Assembly: GCA_041747855.1 (NCBI GenBank)
Contig: JBGTEJ010000017.1
Coordinates: 1 to 64,000 of the forward strand
DNA from: ZC4RG35 sp041747855
GTDB taxonomy: Bacteria > Actinomycetota > Acidimicrobiia > Spongiisociales > ZC4RG35
Direction: 5' to 3'
Length of the DNA: 64,000 nt
In this document: positions 49,072-59,700 of the stretch, one piece after another
Position numbering within the stretch: the first letter of the stretch is position 1
How the letters are laid out: each line of letters starts with the position of its first letter
Made by a program: the position numbers and the translations under genes
The notes under the pieces: model-generated
What the model saw: the letters and a program-made list of their open reading frames with translations, nothing else
Databases searched by the model: none
What the model was told of the DNA's origin: nothing

Positions 49072-50088
49072 ATGAGCACCACAGCACCCAAACATTTCCT
49101 GAATACATTCGACTGGTCGAGGACCGAGATCCAGGCCATGCTCGACGACGCCAAGACCCTCAAGGAGACTCCGTTTGGGGATTCCTTGAAGGACAAGACG
49201 ATCGCCCTGGTGTTCCTCAACAACTCGCTGCGGACCCGGACCTCCTTCGACGTCGGGATCCGCCACCTGGGGGGCCACGCTGTGGTGCTCTCCCCGACCG
49301 GCGGGATGTGGCCCCTCGAATTCGAGCCAGGCGCTGTCATGTTGGGTGATGCTGAAGAGCATGTCAGCGAGGCGGCCAAGGTCCTCTCCCGCTATTGCGA
49401 CATGATCGGGATCCGGGCGTTCCCCAAGTTCGAGAACTGGGAGGAGGACCGAAAGGACAGGGTCCTCACCTCCTGGGCGGCCCACTCCGACGTTCCGGTG
49501 ATCAACATGGAGACGATCACCCATCCCTGCCAGGAGATGGCCCTGGCCATGACTCTGCAGGAGCACATGGGCGACCTGGAGGGCAAGCGTTTCCTGCTCA
49601 CCTGGACCTACCACCCACGTCCGTTGAACACCGCGGTGGCGAACTCGGCGCTGGTCATTGCCGCCAAGATGGGCATGGACGTCACCCTCCTCTGCCCCAC
49701 CGAGGAGTACATGCTCGACGACAGGTATCTCTCCATAGCCAAGGCGGACCTCGCCGCTAACGGACGGAGCCTCACAATCAGCCACGACCCTGCCGAGGCA
49801 TACCAGGGGGCCGACTTCGTCTATGCCAAGAGTTGGGGCGCCCTCCCCTACTTCGGACGGTGGGAAGACGAGAAGCCGATCCGCGACGCCTACCAGCACT
49901 TCATCGTCGACGAGGAGAAGTTGGCCCTCACCAATGACGCCCTGGTCAGCCATTGCCTCCCCATGCGGCGCAATGTGAAGATGACAGACGGTGTCTTCGA
50001 CTCCCCGGCCTGTGTGGCCTACGACGAGGCGGAGAACCGTCTCCATGTACAGAAGGCGATCATGAGACGTCTGGTCGGTGCCGGGTGA
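49072..50088 (+). CDS. argF': N-acetylornithine carbamoyltransferase (AOTCase)
   Basis: The enzyme forms N-acetylcitrulline from N-acetylornithine and carbamoyl phosphate, the arginine route of Xanthomonas. The 338-aa product has NSLRTRTSF, THPCQEMALAMTLQE, TWTYHPRPLNTAVANSA, YAKSWGALPYFG and HCLPMRRNVK, matching AOTCase rather than OTCase. Glu95 in GDAEEH occupies the position that is Glu in AOTCase but Pro in N-succinylornithine enzymes, favouring the acetylated substrate. The ArgE step would then act on acetylcitrulline. The next gene overlaps its stop by 4 bases. Confidence 0.92.
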   Translation: MSTTAPKHFLNTFDWSRTEIQAMLDDAKTLKETPFGDSLKDKTIALVFLNNSLRTRTSFDVGIRHLGGHAVVLSPTGGMWPLEFEPGAVMLGDAEEHVSEAAKVLSRYCDMIGIRAFPKFENWEEDRKDRVLTSWAAHSDVPVINMETITHPCQEMALAMTLQEHMGDLEGKRFLLTWTYHPRPLNTAVANSALVIAAKMGMDVTLLCPTEEYMLDDRYLSIAKADLAANGRSLTISHDPAEAYQGADFVYAKSWGALPYFGRWEDEKPIRDAYQHFIVDEEKLALTNDALVSHCLPMRRNVKMTDGVFDSPACVAYDEAENRLHVQKAIMRRLVGAG

Positions 50089-51404
50089 GCCCCACCGCCG
50101 AGATCCGTCAGACCATCGTTCAACTCCTCTCCAACATGGGTGAGAGCCGGGAGGTCCGGTCATACCTGCAACGGTTCTCCTCCCTCGATCAGACCCGCTT
50201 CGCGGTTATCAAGATCGGTGGTGGTGTGCTCCGTGACCAACTCGAAGAGACTGCCGCCGCCCTCGCCTTCCTGCACACGGTCGGTCTGACCCCGATCGTC
50301 CTCCACGGTGGTGGCGCCCAGGTCGACGAGAGGCTGCGCCAGCGTGGGATCACCTCCGACAAGGTGGACGGTCTCCGGGTAACCACCCCCGAAGTCCTCG
50401 ACGTCGCCAGACAGGTGTTCACCGAGCAGAACTTCGCCCTGGTCGACGCCATCAGGAGCCGGAATGTCCCCGCCCACGGGGTCACCCAGGGTGTCTTCGA
50501 AGCGGCAGCGGTCGATCCCGACCGTCTCGGGCTGGTCGGGGAGCCCACGAATGTCGACCTCGACCTGCTCCGGTCGATCGTCCGGTCGGGTTCGATCCCG
50601 ATCCTCACCTGTCTCGGTGTCGCCCCCGGTGGACAAATCCTCAACATGAACGCCGACTCCGCCACCAGGGTCCTGGTCCATGCCGTCCAACCGATGAAGA
50701 TCGTCTTCCTCACCGACACCGGTGGTCTCCTCGACGCCGACGGAGACATCATCGACTCGATCAACCTGGTCTCCGAGTACGAAGAACTGATGAGCGCCGA
50801 CTGGGTGCATTCTGGTATGCGACTCAAGCTGGCCGAGATCAAACGACTCCTCGACGATTCCCCCGCCTCCACCTCGGTGTCGATCACCACACCGTCAGCG
50901 TTGGCCCGTGAGCTATTCACCCACGGTGGGGCCGGAACACTGGTCCGACGTGGGGAGCGGATTCTGAAGTTCGACACCGCTAACCCACCCGACGTGGACC
51001 GTCTCCACAATCTTGTGGAGTCGGCATTCGGGCAGAAGCTCCGCTCCGGATGGTGGGAAGACCTCGACTTCCACACCGCCTATGTGGCCGCCAGCTACCG
51101 GGCCGCCGCGGTCGTCTCCAAATTCGAGACTTTCGCCTACCTGGACAAGTTCGCAGTCGAGGAGGCCGCCCGTGGTGAAGGGGTTGCCCGCACCGTGTGG
51201 AACGAGATGACCCGCGACTTCCCCACGCTGTTCTGGAGGTCGAGGACCGACAACCCCGTCAATGCGTTCTACGACGAGGAGGCCGACGGCTCGGTCCGCA
51301 GAGGATCGTGGACGGTCTACTGGAAAGGCGAGGAGGACTTCGACCGGATCGCCAGGGCAGTCAAGCGGATCGTCGACCTGCCCCCTTCCTGGGAGGGCAA
51401 ATGA
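50085..51404 (+). CDS. argB: Bifunctional N-acetylglutamate kinase / N-acetylglutamate synthase
   Basis: The start is GTG 50085 (overlap GTGA), 439 aa. Residues about 30-285 are an amino-acid kinase (IKIGGGVL, VLHGGGAQVD, LNMNADSATRVLV, IVFLTDTGGLLD, GMRLKLAEIK). Residues about 300-439 are a GNAT-like acetyltransferase (TAYVAASYRAAAVVSKFETFAYLDKFAVEEAARGEGVARTVW-type block). This is the fused NAGS/K of Xanthomonas and of animals, distinct from single-domain ArgB and ArgJ. It performs the first two steps of arginine synthesis. Confidence 0.93.
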   Translation: MSPTAEIRQTIVQLLSNMGESREVRSYLQRFSSLDQTRFAVIKIGGGVLRDQLEETAAALAFLHTVGLTPIVLHGGGAQVDERLRQRGITSDKVDGLRVTTPEVLDVARQVFTEQNFALVDAIRSRNVPAHGVTQGVFEAAAVDPDRLGLVGEPTNVDLDLLRSIVRSGSIPILTCLGVAPGGQILNMNADSATRVLVHAVQPMKIVFLTDTGGLLDADGDIIDSINLVSEYEELMSADWVHSGMRLKLAEIKRLLDDSPASTSVSITTPSALARELFTHGGAGTLVRRGERILKFDTANPPDVDRLHNLVESAFGQKLRSGWWEDLDFHTAYVAASYRAAAVVSKFETFAYLDKFAVEEAARGEGVARTVWNEMTRDFPTLFWRSRTDNPVNAFYDEEADGSVRRGSWTVYWKGEEDFDRIARAVKRIVDLPPSWEGK

Positions 51405-52324
51405 GCGACCGCTACCGAATCGCTGTAGTCGGGGCTAGAGGCCACACCGGAAGCGAACTGCTCAGGGTCCTCGGTGGACATCCGGGTGTGGAGGTGACTC
51501 TCGCCAGCTCACGTCAGAGCGCCGGCGAGCAGGTCGGTCATGGGACCGGTCTGACCTTCGAGGATGTCACCCCCGCAGGACTCGCCGAACGAGAGGCCGA
51601 GGTGATCTTCCTGGCCCTACCCGACGGGGCAGCCGCACCCTACGTGGAGGCGATCGGCCCCGAGACGGTGATAGTCGACATCTCGGCGGATCACAGGTTC
51701 GACGACGAGTGGGCGTACGGGCTTCCCGAGCTGTATCGGGACCGGATCGCCGGGAGTCGTCGCATCGCCAATCCCGGGTGTTACGCCACCGTCATGCAAC
51801 TGGCCCTGGCCCCGCTCCTGTCAAGGCTCGATGGTGTGCCCGCGGTGTTCGGCGTGTCCGGCTACTCGGGTGCGGGGACCACACCAGGGCCACGAAACGA
51901 CCCCGAGCGTCTCGCCGACAACCTGATTCCGTACAAGCTGGTCGGTCACAATCACGAGAAGGAGGCTTCCCGTCATCTCGGAACCGAGGTGAGGTTCATG
52001 CCACATGTCCACCAGGCCTTCCGGGGACTGCTGGTGACCGCCCACGTCCCGTTGTCGACCCCGATGACCGCAGACCAGGTCGAGACAATGTTTCGTGAGA
52101 CATACGCCGACGAGCAATTGATCGAAGTCACCGACCGGACCCCCGAGCTCCGGGACGGGGCCAATCTCATCGGTGTCATCCTCGGTGGCTTCGAGGTCAG
52201 CGCCGACGGACTGAAGGTGGTGGTGGTCGGGGCCGAGGACAACCTCCTCAAAGGGGCGGCGGTCCAGGCAGTCCAGAATATGAATCTGGCCCTCGGCCTC
52301 GCCGAGCTCACCGGGATCCACTAG
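51401..52324 (+). CDS. argC: N-acetyl-gamma-glutamyl-phosphate reductase
   Basis: The 307-aa enzyme reduces the product of the kinase to the semialdehyde with NADPH. ATG 51401 overlaps the previous stop (ATGA). Motifs: VVGARGHTGSELLRVL at the N-terminus, the nucleophile in NPGCYATVMQLAL, HNHEKEASRHLG and FMPHVHQAFRGL. It completes a compact AOTCase-NAGS/K-ArgC operon with argG, argH, argD and argE elsewhere. Confidence 0.95.
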   Translation: MSDRYRIAVVGARGHTGSELLRVLGGHPGVEVTLASSRQSAGEQVGHGTGLTFEDVTPAGLAEREAEVIFLALPDGAAAPYVEAIGPETVIVDISADHRFDDEWAYGLPELYRDRIAGSRRIANPGCYATVMQLALAPLLSRLDGVPAVFGVSGYSGAGTTPGPRNDPERLADNLIPYKLVGHNHEKEASRHLGTEVRFMPHVHQAFRGLLVTAHVPLSTPMTADQVETMFRETYADEQLIEVTDRTPELRDGANLIGVILGGFEVSADGLKVVVVGAEDNLLKGAAVQAVQNMNLALGLAELTGIH

Positions 52325-52351
52325 GCGCACCCCCCTAGAGTCTGGGGTCAC

Positions 52352-53650
52352 ATGACCTTCACGGCAGTTGAGCTGATCGCCGCGAAACGAGATGGGAAGA
52401 CTCTGAGCGCAGACGCCATCGCCTGGCTGATAGACGCCTTCACCAGCGGCGCCGTCCCCGACTATCAGATGTCGGCCATGGCCATGGCCATCGTGTTCAA
52501 CGGGCTCGATCCCGAAGAGCTGGCTGCCTGGACCGCGGCCATGCTCCATTCCGGTGATGTCATGGACTTCTCCGACATCGCCCTACCCAAGGTGGACAAG
52601 CACTCGACCGGTGGTGTCGGGGACAAGATCTCCATCCCACTCGCCCCCCTGGTCGCCTCGTGTGGGGTGGCCGTCCCCATGATGTCGGGCCGGGGTCTGG
52701 GACACACCGGAGGCACGCTCGACAAGCTGGAATCGATCCCCGGCTTCATCACAGGTCTCGACCAGGCCCGGTTCCGTGAGATCCTCGTTGAACATGGTCT
52801 GGTCCTAGCCGGGCAGTCGGAGACCATGGTGCCTGCAGACCGCATGCTCTATGCACTCAGGGATGCCACCGCCACCGTCCCGTCGATCCCCCTGATCTCC
52901 TCATCGATCATGTCGAAGAAGTTGGCCGAAGGTCTCGACGGTCTGGTCCTCGACGTGAAGACCGGGTCGGGGGCGTTCATGCCCGATCTGGAGAAGTCCC
53001 GTGAGCTGGCCCGGACCATGGTCGGCATCGGAAACGACAACGGGGTCCGCACCGTCGCCCTGATCACCTCGATGGAACAGCCGCTGGGCCGGGAGGTGGG
53101 TAACGCATCGGAGATCAGGGAGTCGATCGAGATCCTCAACGGGGGTGGCCCCGCCGACATCCTCGAACTGACCCTTGCCCTCGCCGAAGTCATGCTCGAA
53201 ATCGGTGGTGTCGACGGCGGACGGGACCGTCTGCTCACCGCCATCGACGACGGGTCGGCCCTGGCCAAGCTAGTAGAAGTCACCGCCGCTCACGGGGGCG
53301 ACCCATCGGTGATCCACGACCCGTCCCTCCTTCCGGTGGCCCCCCACACCGGGACCGTCGTCGCCGAAGAGGACGGCTATGTGACCACCTGTGACGCTCT
53401 CACCGTAGGTATCGTCGCCACCAGACTCGGTGCAGGTCGGGAGAAGAAGGACGATCCAATCGACCCCGGGGTCGGGATAACCGTCGAGAACAAGATCGGC
53501 GACACCGTCTCGAAGGGCGATGTCCTGGCCACCGTCCGATACACCGACGAGGCCAGATGGGAGAATCTGCGTGCCCAACTGGCAGGGGCTTGGAAGGTGG
53601 GCGCCGACTCGGTGTTCCCCCCACCGCTGATCATCGAGCGGATCTCATAG
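52352..53650 (+). CDS. deoA: Thymidine/pyrimidine-nucleoside phosphorylase
   Basis: The 432-aa enzyme phosphorolyses thymidine or uridine. It has VDKHSTGGVGDKISIPLAP, SGRGLGHTGGTLDKLESI, the phosphate-binding KKLAEGLDGLVLDVKTGSGAF, and a C-terminal alpha/beta domain with VVAEEDGYVT. With cdd and upp it forms a pyrimidine-salvage set. TAGAGT lies 10 bases before the ATG. Confidence 0.93.
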   Translation: MTFTAVELIAAKRDGKTLSADAIAWLIDAFTSGAVPDYQMSAMAMAIVFNGLDPEELAAWTAAMLHSGDVMDFSDIALPKVDKHSTGGVGDKISIPLAPLVASCGVAVPMMSGRGLGHTGGTLDKLESIPGFITGLDQARFREILVEHGLVLAGQSETMVPADRMLYALRDATATVPSIPLISSSIMSKKLAEGLDGLVLDVKTGSGAFMPDLEKSRELARTMVGIGNDNGVRTVALITSMEQPLGREVGNASEIRESIEILNGGGPADILELTLALAEVMLEIGGVDGGRDRLLTAIDDGSALAKLVEVTAAHGGDPSVIHDPSLLPVAPHTGTVVAEEDGYVTTCDALTVGIVATRLGAGREKKDDPIDPGVGITVENKIGDTVSKGDVLATVRYTDEARWENLRAQLAGAWKVGADSVFPPPLIIERIS

Positions 53651-53702
53651 ACCGGGGCACAGTTACCATCGCGGCCCTCACAGCAACTCAAGGAGTCATG
53701 GC

Positions 53703-54461
53703 ATGAAGGTCGTCGTCTGTGTCAAACAGATTCCCGACCCCGCCACTCCCTACCGACTCGAGGAAGGCACCGGCTGGCTGATCCGGCCTGAGGATCAGAT
53801 CCTCGATGACACCGATCGGTATGGAGTGGAGATGGGACTACAGATCGCCCAGGCGAATGGGGGCACGGTCACCCTGGTCAGCATGGGTCCAACCGGTAAC
53901 TCTCAAGGTATCCGCCAGGCACTCGCCATGGGCGCCGACAAGGCGGTCATCATCGACGACGCCCCCCTGCGCGGCTCTGATGCCCTGACCACGGCACGGG
54001 TGCTGGCGGCGGCCATTGCCTCCGAAGGTTTCGACCTGGTGATCACCGGGACCGAGTCGACCGACGGGTACTCCGGGGTGGTCCCACAGATGATCGCAGA
54101 GCTCCTCGACGCACCGGCCCTCACCTACGCCACCCATGTCGAGGCAACCGGCGACTCGGTCACCATCCATCGCCAGACTTCTGCCGGGTACGACGTCGTG
54201 AATGCTTCGCTCCCCGCGGTGGTCTCGGTCACAGCCGGTGTAGTCGAACCGCGTTATCCAACCTTCAAAGGGATCATGGACGCCAAGAAGAAGCCGGTCG
54301 AAACTCTGGCCCTGAGCGGTCTGGACGCCGAGGCGGTGGAGACCCAGGTGATCAGCTCGATCACGACGGCCCCGGAGCGTTCCGCCGGACGCAAGATCGA
54401 AGACGATGGTGAGGCACACCTGGCGATCCTCGAACTCCTCGAGCAGAGGAAGGTGATCTGA
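53703..54461 (+). CDS. etfB: Electron transfer flavoprotein, beta subunit
   Basis: The 252-aa ETF subunit (FixA-like) binds AMP and passes electrons from acyl-CoA dehydrogenases. It has VVVCVKQIPDPATPYRLEEG, MGADKAVIIDD, VITGTESTDGYSGVVPQMIAELL and VIEPRYP-like VVEPRYPTFKGIMDAKKKPVE. AAGGAG precedes the start; there are two Met codons in line and the second (53703) is used. It overlaps etfA by one base (TGATG). Confidence 0.95.
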   Translation: MKVVVCVKQIPDPATPYRLEEGTGWLIRPEDQILDDTDRYGVEMGLQIAQANGGTVTLVSMGPTGNSQGIRQALAMGADKAVIIDDAPLRGSDALTTARVLAAAIASEGFDLVITGTESTDGYSGVVPQMIAELLDAPALTYATHVEATGDSVTIHRQTSAGYDVVNASLPAVVSVTAGVVEPRYPTFKGIMDAKKKPVETLALSGLDAEAVETQVISSITTAPERSAGRKIEDDGEAHLAILELLEQRKVI

Positions 54462-55399
54462 TGGCGAACATATGGGTCTTTGTCGAAGAGACCGACGGTG
54501 CACCGTCGGCCCTCGGGTTGGAATTGCTCTCCAAAGCGCGTTCGCTGGGTGATGTGACTGCGGTCTATCTCGGATCCGCCGACGGTGCGGGAAAACTCGG
54601 GGAGTACGGAGCCACCCGGGTCCTGATGGCCGACACCGGCGACCGTCTCCCATCGGCACCACTGGCCACGGCCCTGGCTGCCAGGGCCACAACCGAGTCG
54701 CCTGATCTGATCCTGTTCGGTCAGGCGCTCACCGACCGCGACGTGGCGGGTCGTCTCGCCGCCCGTCTTGGTGTCGGTGTGGTCTCCAACGCCACCGACA
54801 TTCGACTCAGCGGTGGTGTCGAGACCGATCACGAGATCTTCGGTGGGACCCAGGTGGCCACGGTCCAGACTTCGAGTAGCCCTGCCATCGTTCTGGTCAG
54901 ACCAAAGTCGTTCCCGGCCGAAGCGTCGGGTGGAGGTGCCCCCCAGGTCGAAACCCTCGAACTTCCCGATGGCGGTGCAGCCGAGGCTCGTATCGTCGAA
55001 TCACACGTCGAAGAGCGCGAGGGCCCGCAACTGGGGGAGGCCAAAGTGGTCATCTCCGGTGGGCGGGGTCTTGGCTCGGCCGAGGGCTACCAACTGATCG
55101 AGCGTCTGGCCAAACCACTCAAGGCTGCAACGGGTGCCACCCGCGCCATCGTCGACGCTGGTTGGGTCCCCTACGCCAAGCAGGTAGGTCAGACCGGCAA
55201 GACCGTCAAACCCGACGTCTACATCGCATGCGGAATCTCGGGTGCGATGCAGCATCTGGTGGGGATGAAAGATGCCACCACCATCATCGCCATAAACAAG
55301 GACCCCGACGCCCCGATCTTCTCGGTGGCCGACCTCGGGATCGTCGGCGATGTCAAGACCATCCTCCCCAAACTGATCGAAGCACTCGAGGCCATGTAA
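54461..55399 (+). CDS. etfA: Electron transfer flavoprotein, alpha subunit
   Basis: The 312-aa partner of EtfB carries FAD in its C-terminal domain: SGGRGLGSAEGYQLIERLA, ATRAIVDAGWVPYAKQVGQTGKTVKPDVYIACGISGAMQH-type block and NKDPDAPIFSVADLGIVGD. Both subunits are complete, so a functional ETF is predicted for beta-oxidation, consistent with the thiolase and hydratase genes in the window. Confidence 0.95.
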   Translation: MANIWVFVEETDGAPSALGLELLSKARSLGDVTAVYLGSADGAGKLGEYGATRVLMADTGDRLPSAPLATALAARATTESPDLILFGQALTDRDVAGRLAARLGVGVVSNATDIRLSGGVETDHEIFGGTQVATVQTSSSPAIVLVRPKSFPAEASGGGAPQVETLELPDGGAAEARIVESHVEEREGPQLGEAKVVISGGRGLGSAEGYQLIERLAKPLKAATGATRAIVDAGWVPYAKQVGQTGKTVKPDVYIACGISGAMQHLVGMKDATTIIAINKDPDAPIFSVADLGIVGDVKTILPKLIEALEAM

Positions 55400-55416
55400 C
55401 AGCGACCAGGTCTGGT

Positions 55417-55812
55417 CTAAAGCTTGAAACGGTACGGGAGGAGCTGGTCGAGGGTGTGCTCGCGTATCTCGGCACCGCTCCCGGCGGTGACCAGGATCCT
55501 CCGGGTGTCGAACTCGGACATGATCTGACGGCATCGGCCACACGGATAGGCCCCATCGACATCGGTGGCGTCGATACAGGCGACGGCGACGGTGTCGATC
55601 TTGCGGACCCCCTGGGAGGCTGCGGTGGCCACGGCGGTCGCCTCCGCACACGAAGCCACCGGGTAGGAGGCGTTCTCGATGTTGGCCCCGGTGAACATCT
55701 CCCCGGCCGCCCCCACGACAACAGCCCCGACCCGGAAATTCGAGTAGGGGGCATAGGCTCCTTCTGCGGCAGCCCTCGCGATCTGGACCAAGGTTTCGTT
55801 GTCGGTGCTCAT
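55417..55812 (-). CDS. cdd: Cytidine deaminase
   Basis: The 131-aa zinc enzyme deaminates cytidine and deoxycytidine. Zinc ligands are C55 (in CAE, with the catalytic Glu57) and C91/C94 in PCGRC. APYSNFRVGAV is the substrate-binding start. It overlaps ftsY by 4 bases and faces etfA. Pyrimidine salvage links it to deoA and upp. Confidence 0.95.
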   Translation of the reverse strand: MSTDNETLVQIARAAAEGAYAPYSNFRVGAVVVGAAGEMFTGANIENASYPVASCAEATAVATAASQGVRKIDTVAVACIDATDVDGAYPCGRCRQIMSEFDTRRILVTAGSGAEIREHTLDQLLPYRFKL

Positions 55813-56792
55813 CTCGCCAACAAGCTTGCCACAAATGAGGTCGGGTCGAAGGGTTGGAGTTGGGTGACGGTCTCACCGGTCCCGACCAATTTGACCGGCA
55901 CACCAAGCGTGGCTTCGATGGCCACCACGATTCCCCCCTTGGCGGTGCCGTCGAGTTTGGCCAGAGCTACTCCCGTGAGGGGGACCGAAGAGGCGAACTC
56001 TCGCGCCTGAGCGAGCCCGTTCTGCCCAGCCGAGGCGTCGATCACCAGAAGCACCTCCCCGACACCTTCCCGACCACCTGCCACCCGATGCACCTTCTCC
56101 AACTCCGCCATCAGGTTCTTGTTGGCGTGCAGACGTCCCGCCGTGTCGACGATGACGACATCGACCGACCGCGCTCTGGCTGAGGCCAGGGCATCGTGGA
56201 CGACCGCGGCCGCATCCCCACCCTCCTGCCCGGTGACGACGGGGACCCCGATCCTCTGGGCCCACACCTCGAGTTGGTCACTTCCCGCCGCCCGGAAGGT
56301 GTCGGCGGCTGCCAGCAACACAGATCTGCCCTCCGTTTTCAGATGGTTGGCGAGTTTGGCGACAGTGGTGGTCTTACCGGTCCCGTTCACACCCACAACC
56401 AGGATGACCGCAGGCTCCCCCCAGAGATTCAGGGTCCGGTCCCGTCCCTCGAACTCGGCCAGCATCGAATCTGCCACCAGACTCCAGGCCTCTTCGGCCG
56501 TCTTCGGTGAGCCTGCTCTGACACCCTCCACGATCCTGGTGGTCGGGCCGATCCCAACATCGGCGGTGAGGAGGACCTCTTCGAGGTCACCCCAGGTCCG
56601 GTCAGTGAGCCCACCCCCGAAGATCCGACGGACCGCATTACCGAGTTGACCGCCGCCGGGTCGGTCTGCCACCGGCTCCGGTTGGGCCGTGGGGCCCGCG
56701 GTTCGGCGTGACTGACCGAACAACACAAAGAGGATCGCACCGAGCGCAACGACAGCTGCGACAACAAGGATTACGACGATGGGGTCTGACAC
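55809..56792 (-). CDS. ftsY: Signal recognition particle receptor FtsY
   Basis: The 327-aa SRP receptor GTPase has an N-terminal membrane helix (about 4-26), then the NG domain with VVGVNGTGKTTTVAKLA, AADTFRAAGSDQLEVWAQR, VIVDTAGRLHANKNLM and LDGTAKGGIVVA. The acidic A domain of E. coli FtsY is reduced to a short linker, as usual in actinobacteria. It lies 6 bases after smc. Confidence 0.96.
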   Translation of the reverse strand: MSDPIVVILVVAAVVALGAILFVLFGQSRRTAGPTAQPEPVADRPGGGQLGNAVRRIFGGGLTDRTWGDLEEVLLTADVGIGPTTRIVEGVRAGSPKTAEEAWSLVADSMLAEFEGRDRTLNLWGEPAVILVVGVNGTGKTTTVAKLANHLKTEGRSVLLAAADTFRAAGSDQLEVWAQRIGVPVVTGQEGGDAAAVVHDALASARARSVDVVIVDTAGRLHANKNLMAELEKVHRVAGGREGVGEVLLVIDASAGQNGLAQAREFASSVPLTGVALAKLDGTAKGGIVVAIEATLGVPVKLVGTGETVTQLQPFDPTSFVASLLAR

Positions 56793-56798
56793 GAGGAT

Positions 56799-59700
56799 CT
56801 AGGCAGTCCGCTCGATCGCCGTCAGTTCGTTGCGAACCGCGGCCATGTCCTTCCTCAGGGCCCGAGATGTCCCACCGGCCTCCATCGTGATCCCGTAGAG
56901 GACGTCAGCGGCCTCCATGGTCTGCTGCTGATGGGTGACGATGATCAACTGCGCCCTCCCCCGGAACTCTTCGACGATTCTGATGAAACGACGCAGGTTC
57001 ACATCGTCGAGGGCCGCCTCGACCTCGTCGAGGACATAGAACGGGCTGGGTCTCGCCTCGAAGATCGCAAAGAGGAACGCCAACGCGGCGAGACTTCGCT
57101 CACCACCGGACAGAAGAGACATCTGACTCAACTTCTTTCCCATCGGCTGGGCGTCGATCAGGACCCCCGACCCGGCGTCGCCAGACTCACCGAGACGGAT
57201 CCTTCCCCGACCTCCCGGGAACAAGACACCGAAATAGCGCTCGAAGGCGGAGGCGACCTCTTCGAAGGCGGTCTGGAAACGATCGTCGATCTCCTTCTCG
57301 AGTGCGGTGATGACCTTGCGAAGCTCCGACCGGGACTCTTCGATGTCAGCCATCTGGCTCTGGAGAAAGCTGTGTCGCTCGTCGAGGTCTCTGAACTCGG
57401 TCGCAGCCAGCGGGTTGATCGGGCCCATCCTCGACAGTTCCGCCAGTTTGGACTCGAGAACCACCTCGAGGTCGGTTCCCTCCGGATACCCGGGGGGTTC
57501 GGCCATATAGGCGACATCGGGACTCGAGTCGGCATCACGTCGGATCGCCTCCACAACGGCCTCCCGATGCAGTCTCAGCTCGGTGATCCTGATGTCGAGG
57601 GCAGCTATCCGCTCGCGTGCATCGGCGATTGCCGTCCGCCGGGCCTCATGTTCATCACGGGCCCGGTTGAAGTTGTCACGGGTCTGGCTGTTGACGACAC
57701 GCAACTCAGCCTGACGGTCCCGGAGCACGGAGAGGGCTGATTCCAATGTCCGGAGGGCACGTTTGGAGACATCCTCCACCACCTTCAAACCGGAGACGTC
57801 GATCTTGCCGACGGGTTCGGTGCCAAGACGATCCACCTCCACATCGACCCGTTGCCTGCGGTCGACCAGCATCCGCTCTCGTTCGATCAGGTAGCGGAGA
57901 CGACCTGCATGCTCTTGCCATGTCGAACGGGAGATCTCCCTGTCGGCCGCGACCTGGAGACGACGGGACTCGATCTCCTGCCATGTCCTCTGCAATTCGG
58001 CTTCTTCCCCCTGGAGTGCCTCGATCCGGGCCCTCAGCGCTTTGGCCTGGTCCTCTCCCCCGGCGACACTGGTCGACAATGCGTCGACTCTCTCCTCGAG
58101 ACGCTCGATCTCGGCCCGGATCCCGTTGACTGACTGGTTGATACGGGCCATCGCCTCGGATCGGCCGGCGAGTCTCGTCTCCGCCGTCTCCAATGCCTCG
58201 AGGGCGGTCCGCTCGATGTCGCGACTCGATTCGAATTCACGTCTCACCGCAGTGTGGATCGACGACGCCCTCGCCTGATTGGTCAACGCCTTCTCGAGTA
58301 GGACCTCAGCAGCTTCGATCATGACCGGTGCCGCACCGTCAGGATTGGCGACCCGGGCCCCGTGAGCCGAGATCAGGTCACCTTCGGGGGTAACCACCCG
58401 GATCTCGGGATTGGCCGCAACCAGATCCCATCCCGAGGCCCAACCTGCGGCAAGTACGACATCGCCAAGCAGGGACTCGGCAAGTTCGGTCGAAGCGTTC
58501 TCTCCGAGAAGATCGATCAGGGCTTCCATACCGACCGACCCGGCCACCCTTCTGGCGGGAACCTGCACCGACCCCCTCGGCGCGACCACGGCTGCCGAGC
58601 CGCCCCCGCGGGCCTTGACCGAGCCGACGGCGGCCCTCAGATCGGCACGCCCGGAGAAGGCAACCGCGTCGACCCAGCCGGCGAGAGCTGCCCCGACCGC
58701 GGCCTCGAGTCCTTCGGGCACATCGAGTTGGGAGATCAACGAGCCCACGGCACCCTTCGAAGTCTCGACCAGTTCTCGGGTCTCGGGGTCGTAGCGGCCC
58801 TCCAAAGTGGAGGCGATGGCCTCGACCCGCGCCTCCAGGGAGGCCACCTCGACCCGGGCGTCGGTCGACGCGTTCTCGGCTTCCTCCCAGCGGACCTGAT
58901 CGGCTTTCCTCGCGGTCTGCTTGGCCTCGTACTCTGATTGAAGTACCGAAACCTCTGTGTCCAGATGACGGATCTCGGTGTTGATGCTCTCCATCGAGGC
59001 CAGCTCTTCGGTCATCTGGGATCGAAGCACTTCGAGACGGTGCTCTACGGCGCCGATCTCTCGTCGGTCCCTGGCCAGCGATGCCTCGAGCCCCCGCAGC
59101 TCACCACTGACCGCAGCCTGGGCCCCCTCAGGCGAAAGGGCGATCTGACCGGCCAGCACCCTTTCCTCATCTTCGAGTTCCATCATCCGTGCTTCAGCTT
59201 CCGCAACCGTCTGTTCGACACCAACCTTCTCAGCGGTCAGCGAGGCGAGTTCGATGATGATCTGATCTTTCTCCGTCTGAAGGTCGGCCAAGCGTTCGAC
59301 GGTCGCTTCCTCCCTCCCGGATGCGGCCCGACGTCTCTCGTGTGCCACGGATGCGATCCGGCCGAGACGCTCACTGGCGGTCTCGAGCATGGCAGCCGCC
59401 GAAGTGTCCCTCTCCAGCTCCGATCCGACACGTAACGATTCCTCGGTGAGAACGGTGAGATCACGACCGAGCTCGTCGACCCGGGTCTGATCGGCTTGCA
59501 CCGACTGCGCCAGACGAGCCCTCTCCGTCTCGGCGGACACCAGATCGGCGTCATGTCTGGTCAGGGCATGTCCACCGAGATACAACCGGAGTGAGACGAC
59601 CTCTGTCTTGACCCCGTCGTATCTCTCCGCTGCCTTGGCCTGTCGGCGAAGCGGTCTCATCTGTCTGGCGATCTCGGACACGATGTCGTTGAGTCTCAGG

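Noticed and set aside
48892..50163. 423-codon minus-strand frame across the arg leader and AOTCase
   Set aside because: It is antisense to a strongly supported enzyme gene, without motifs.
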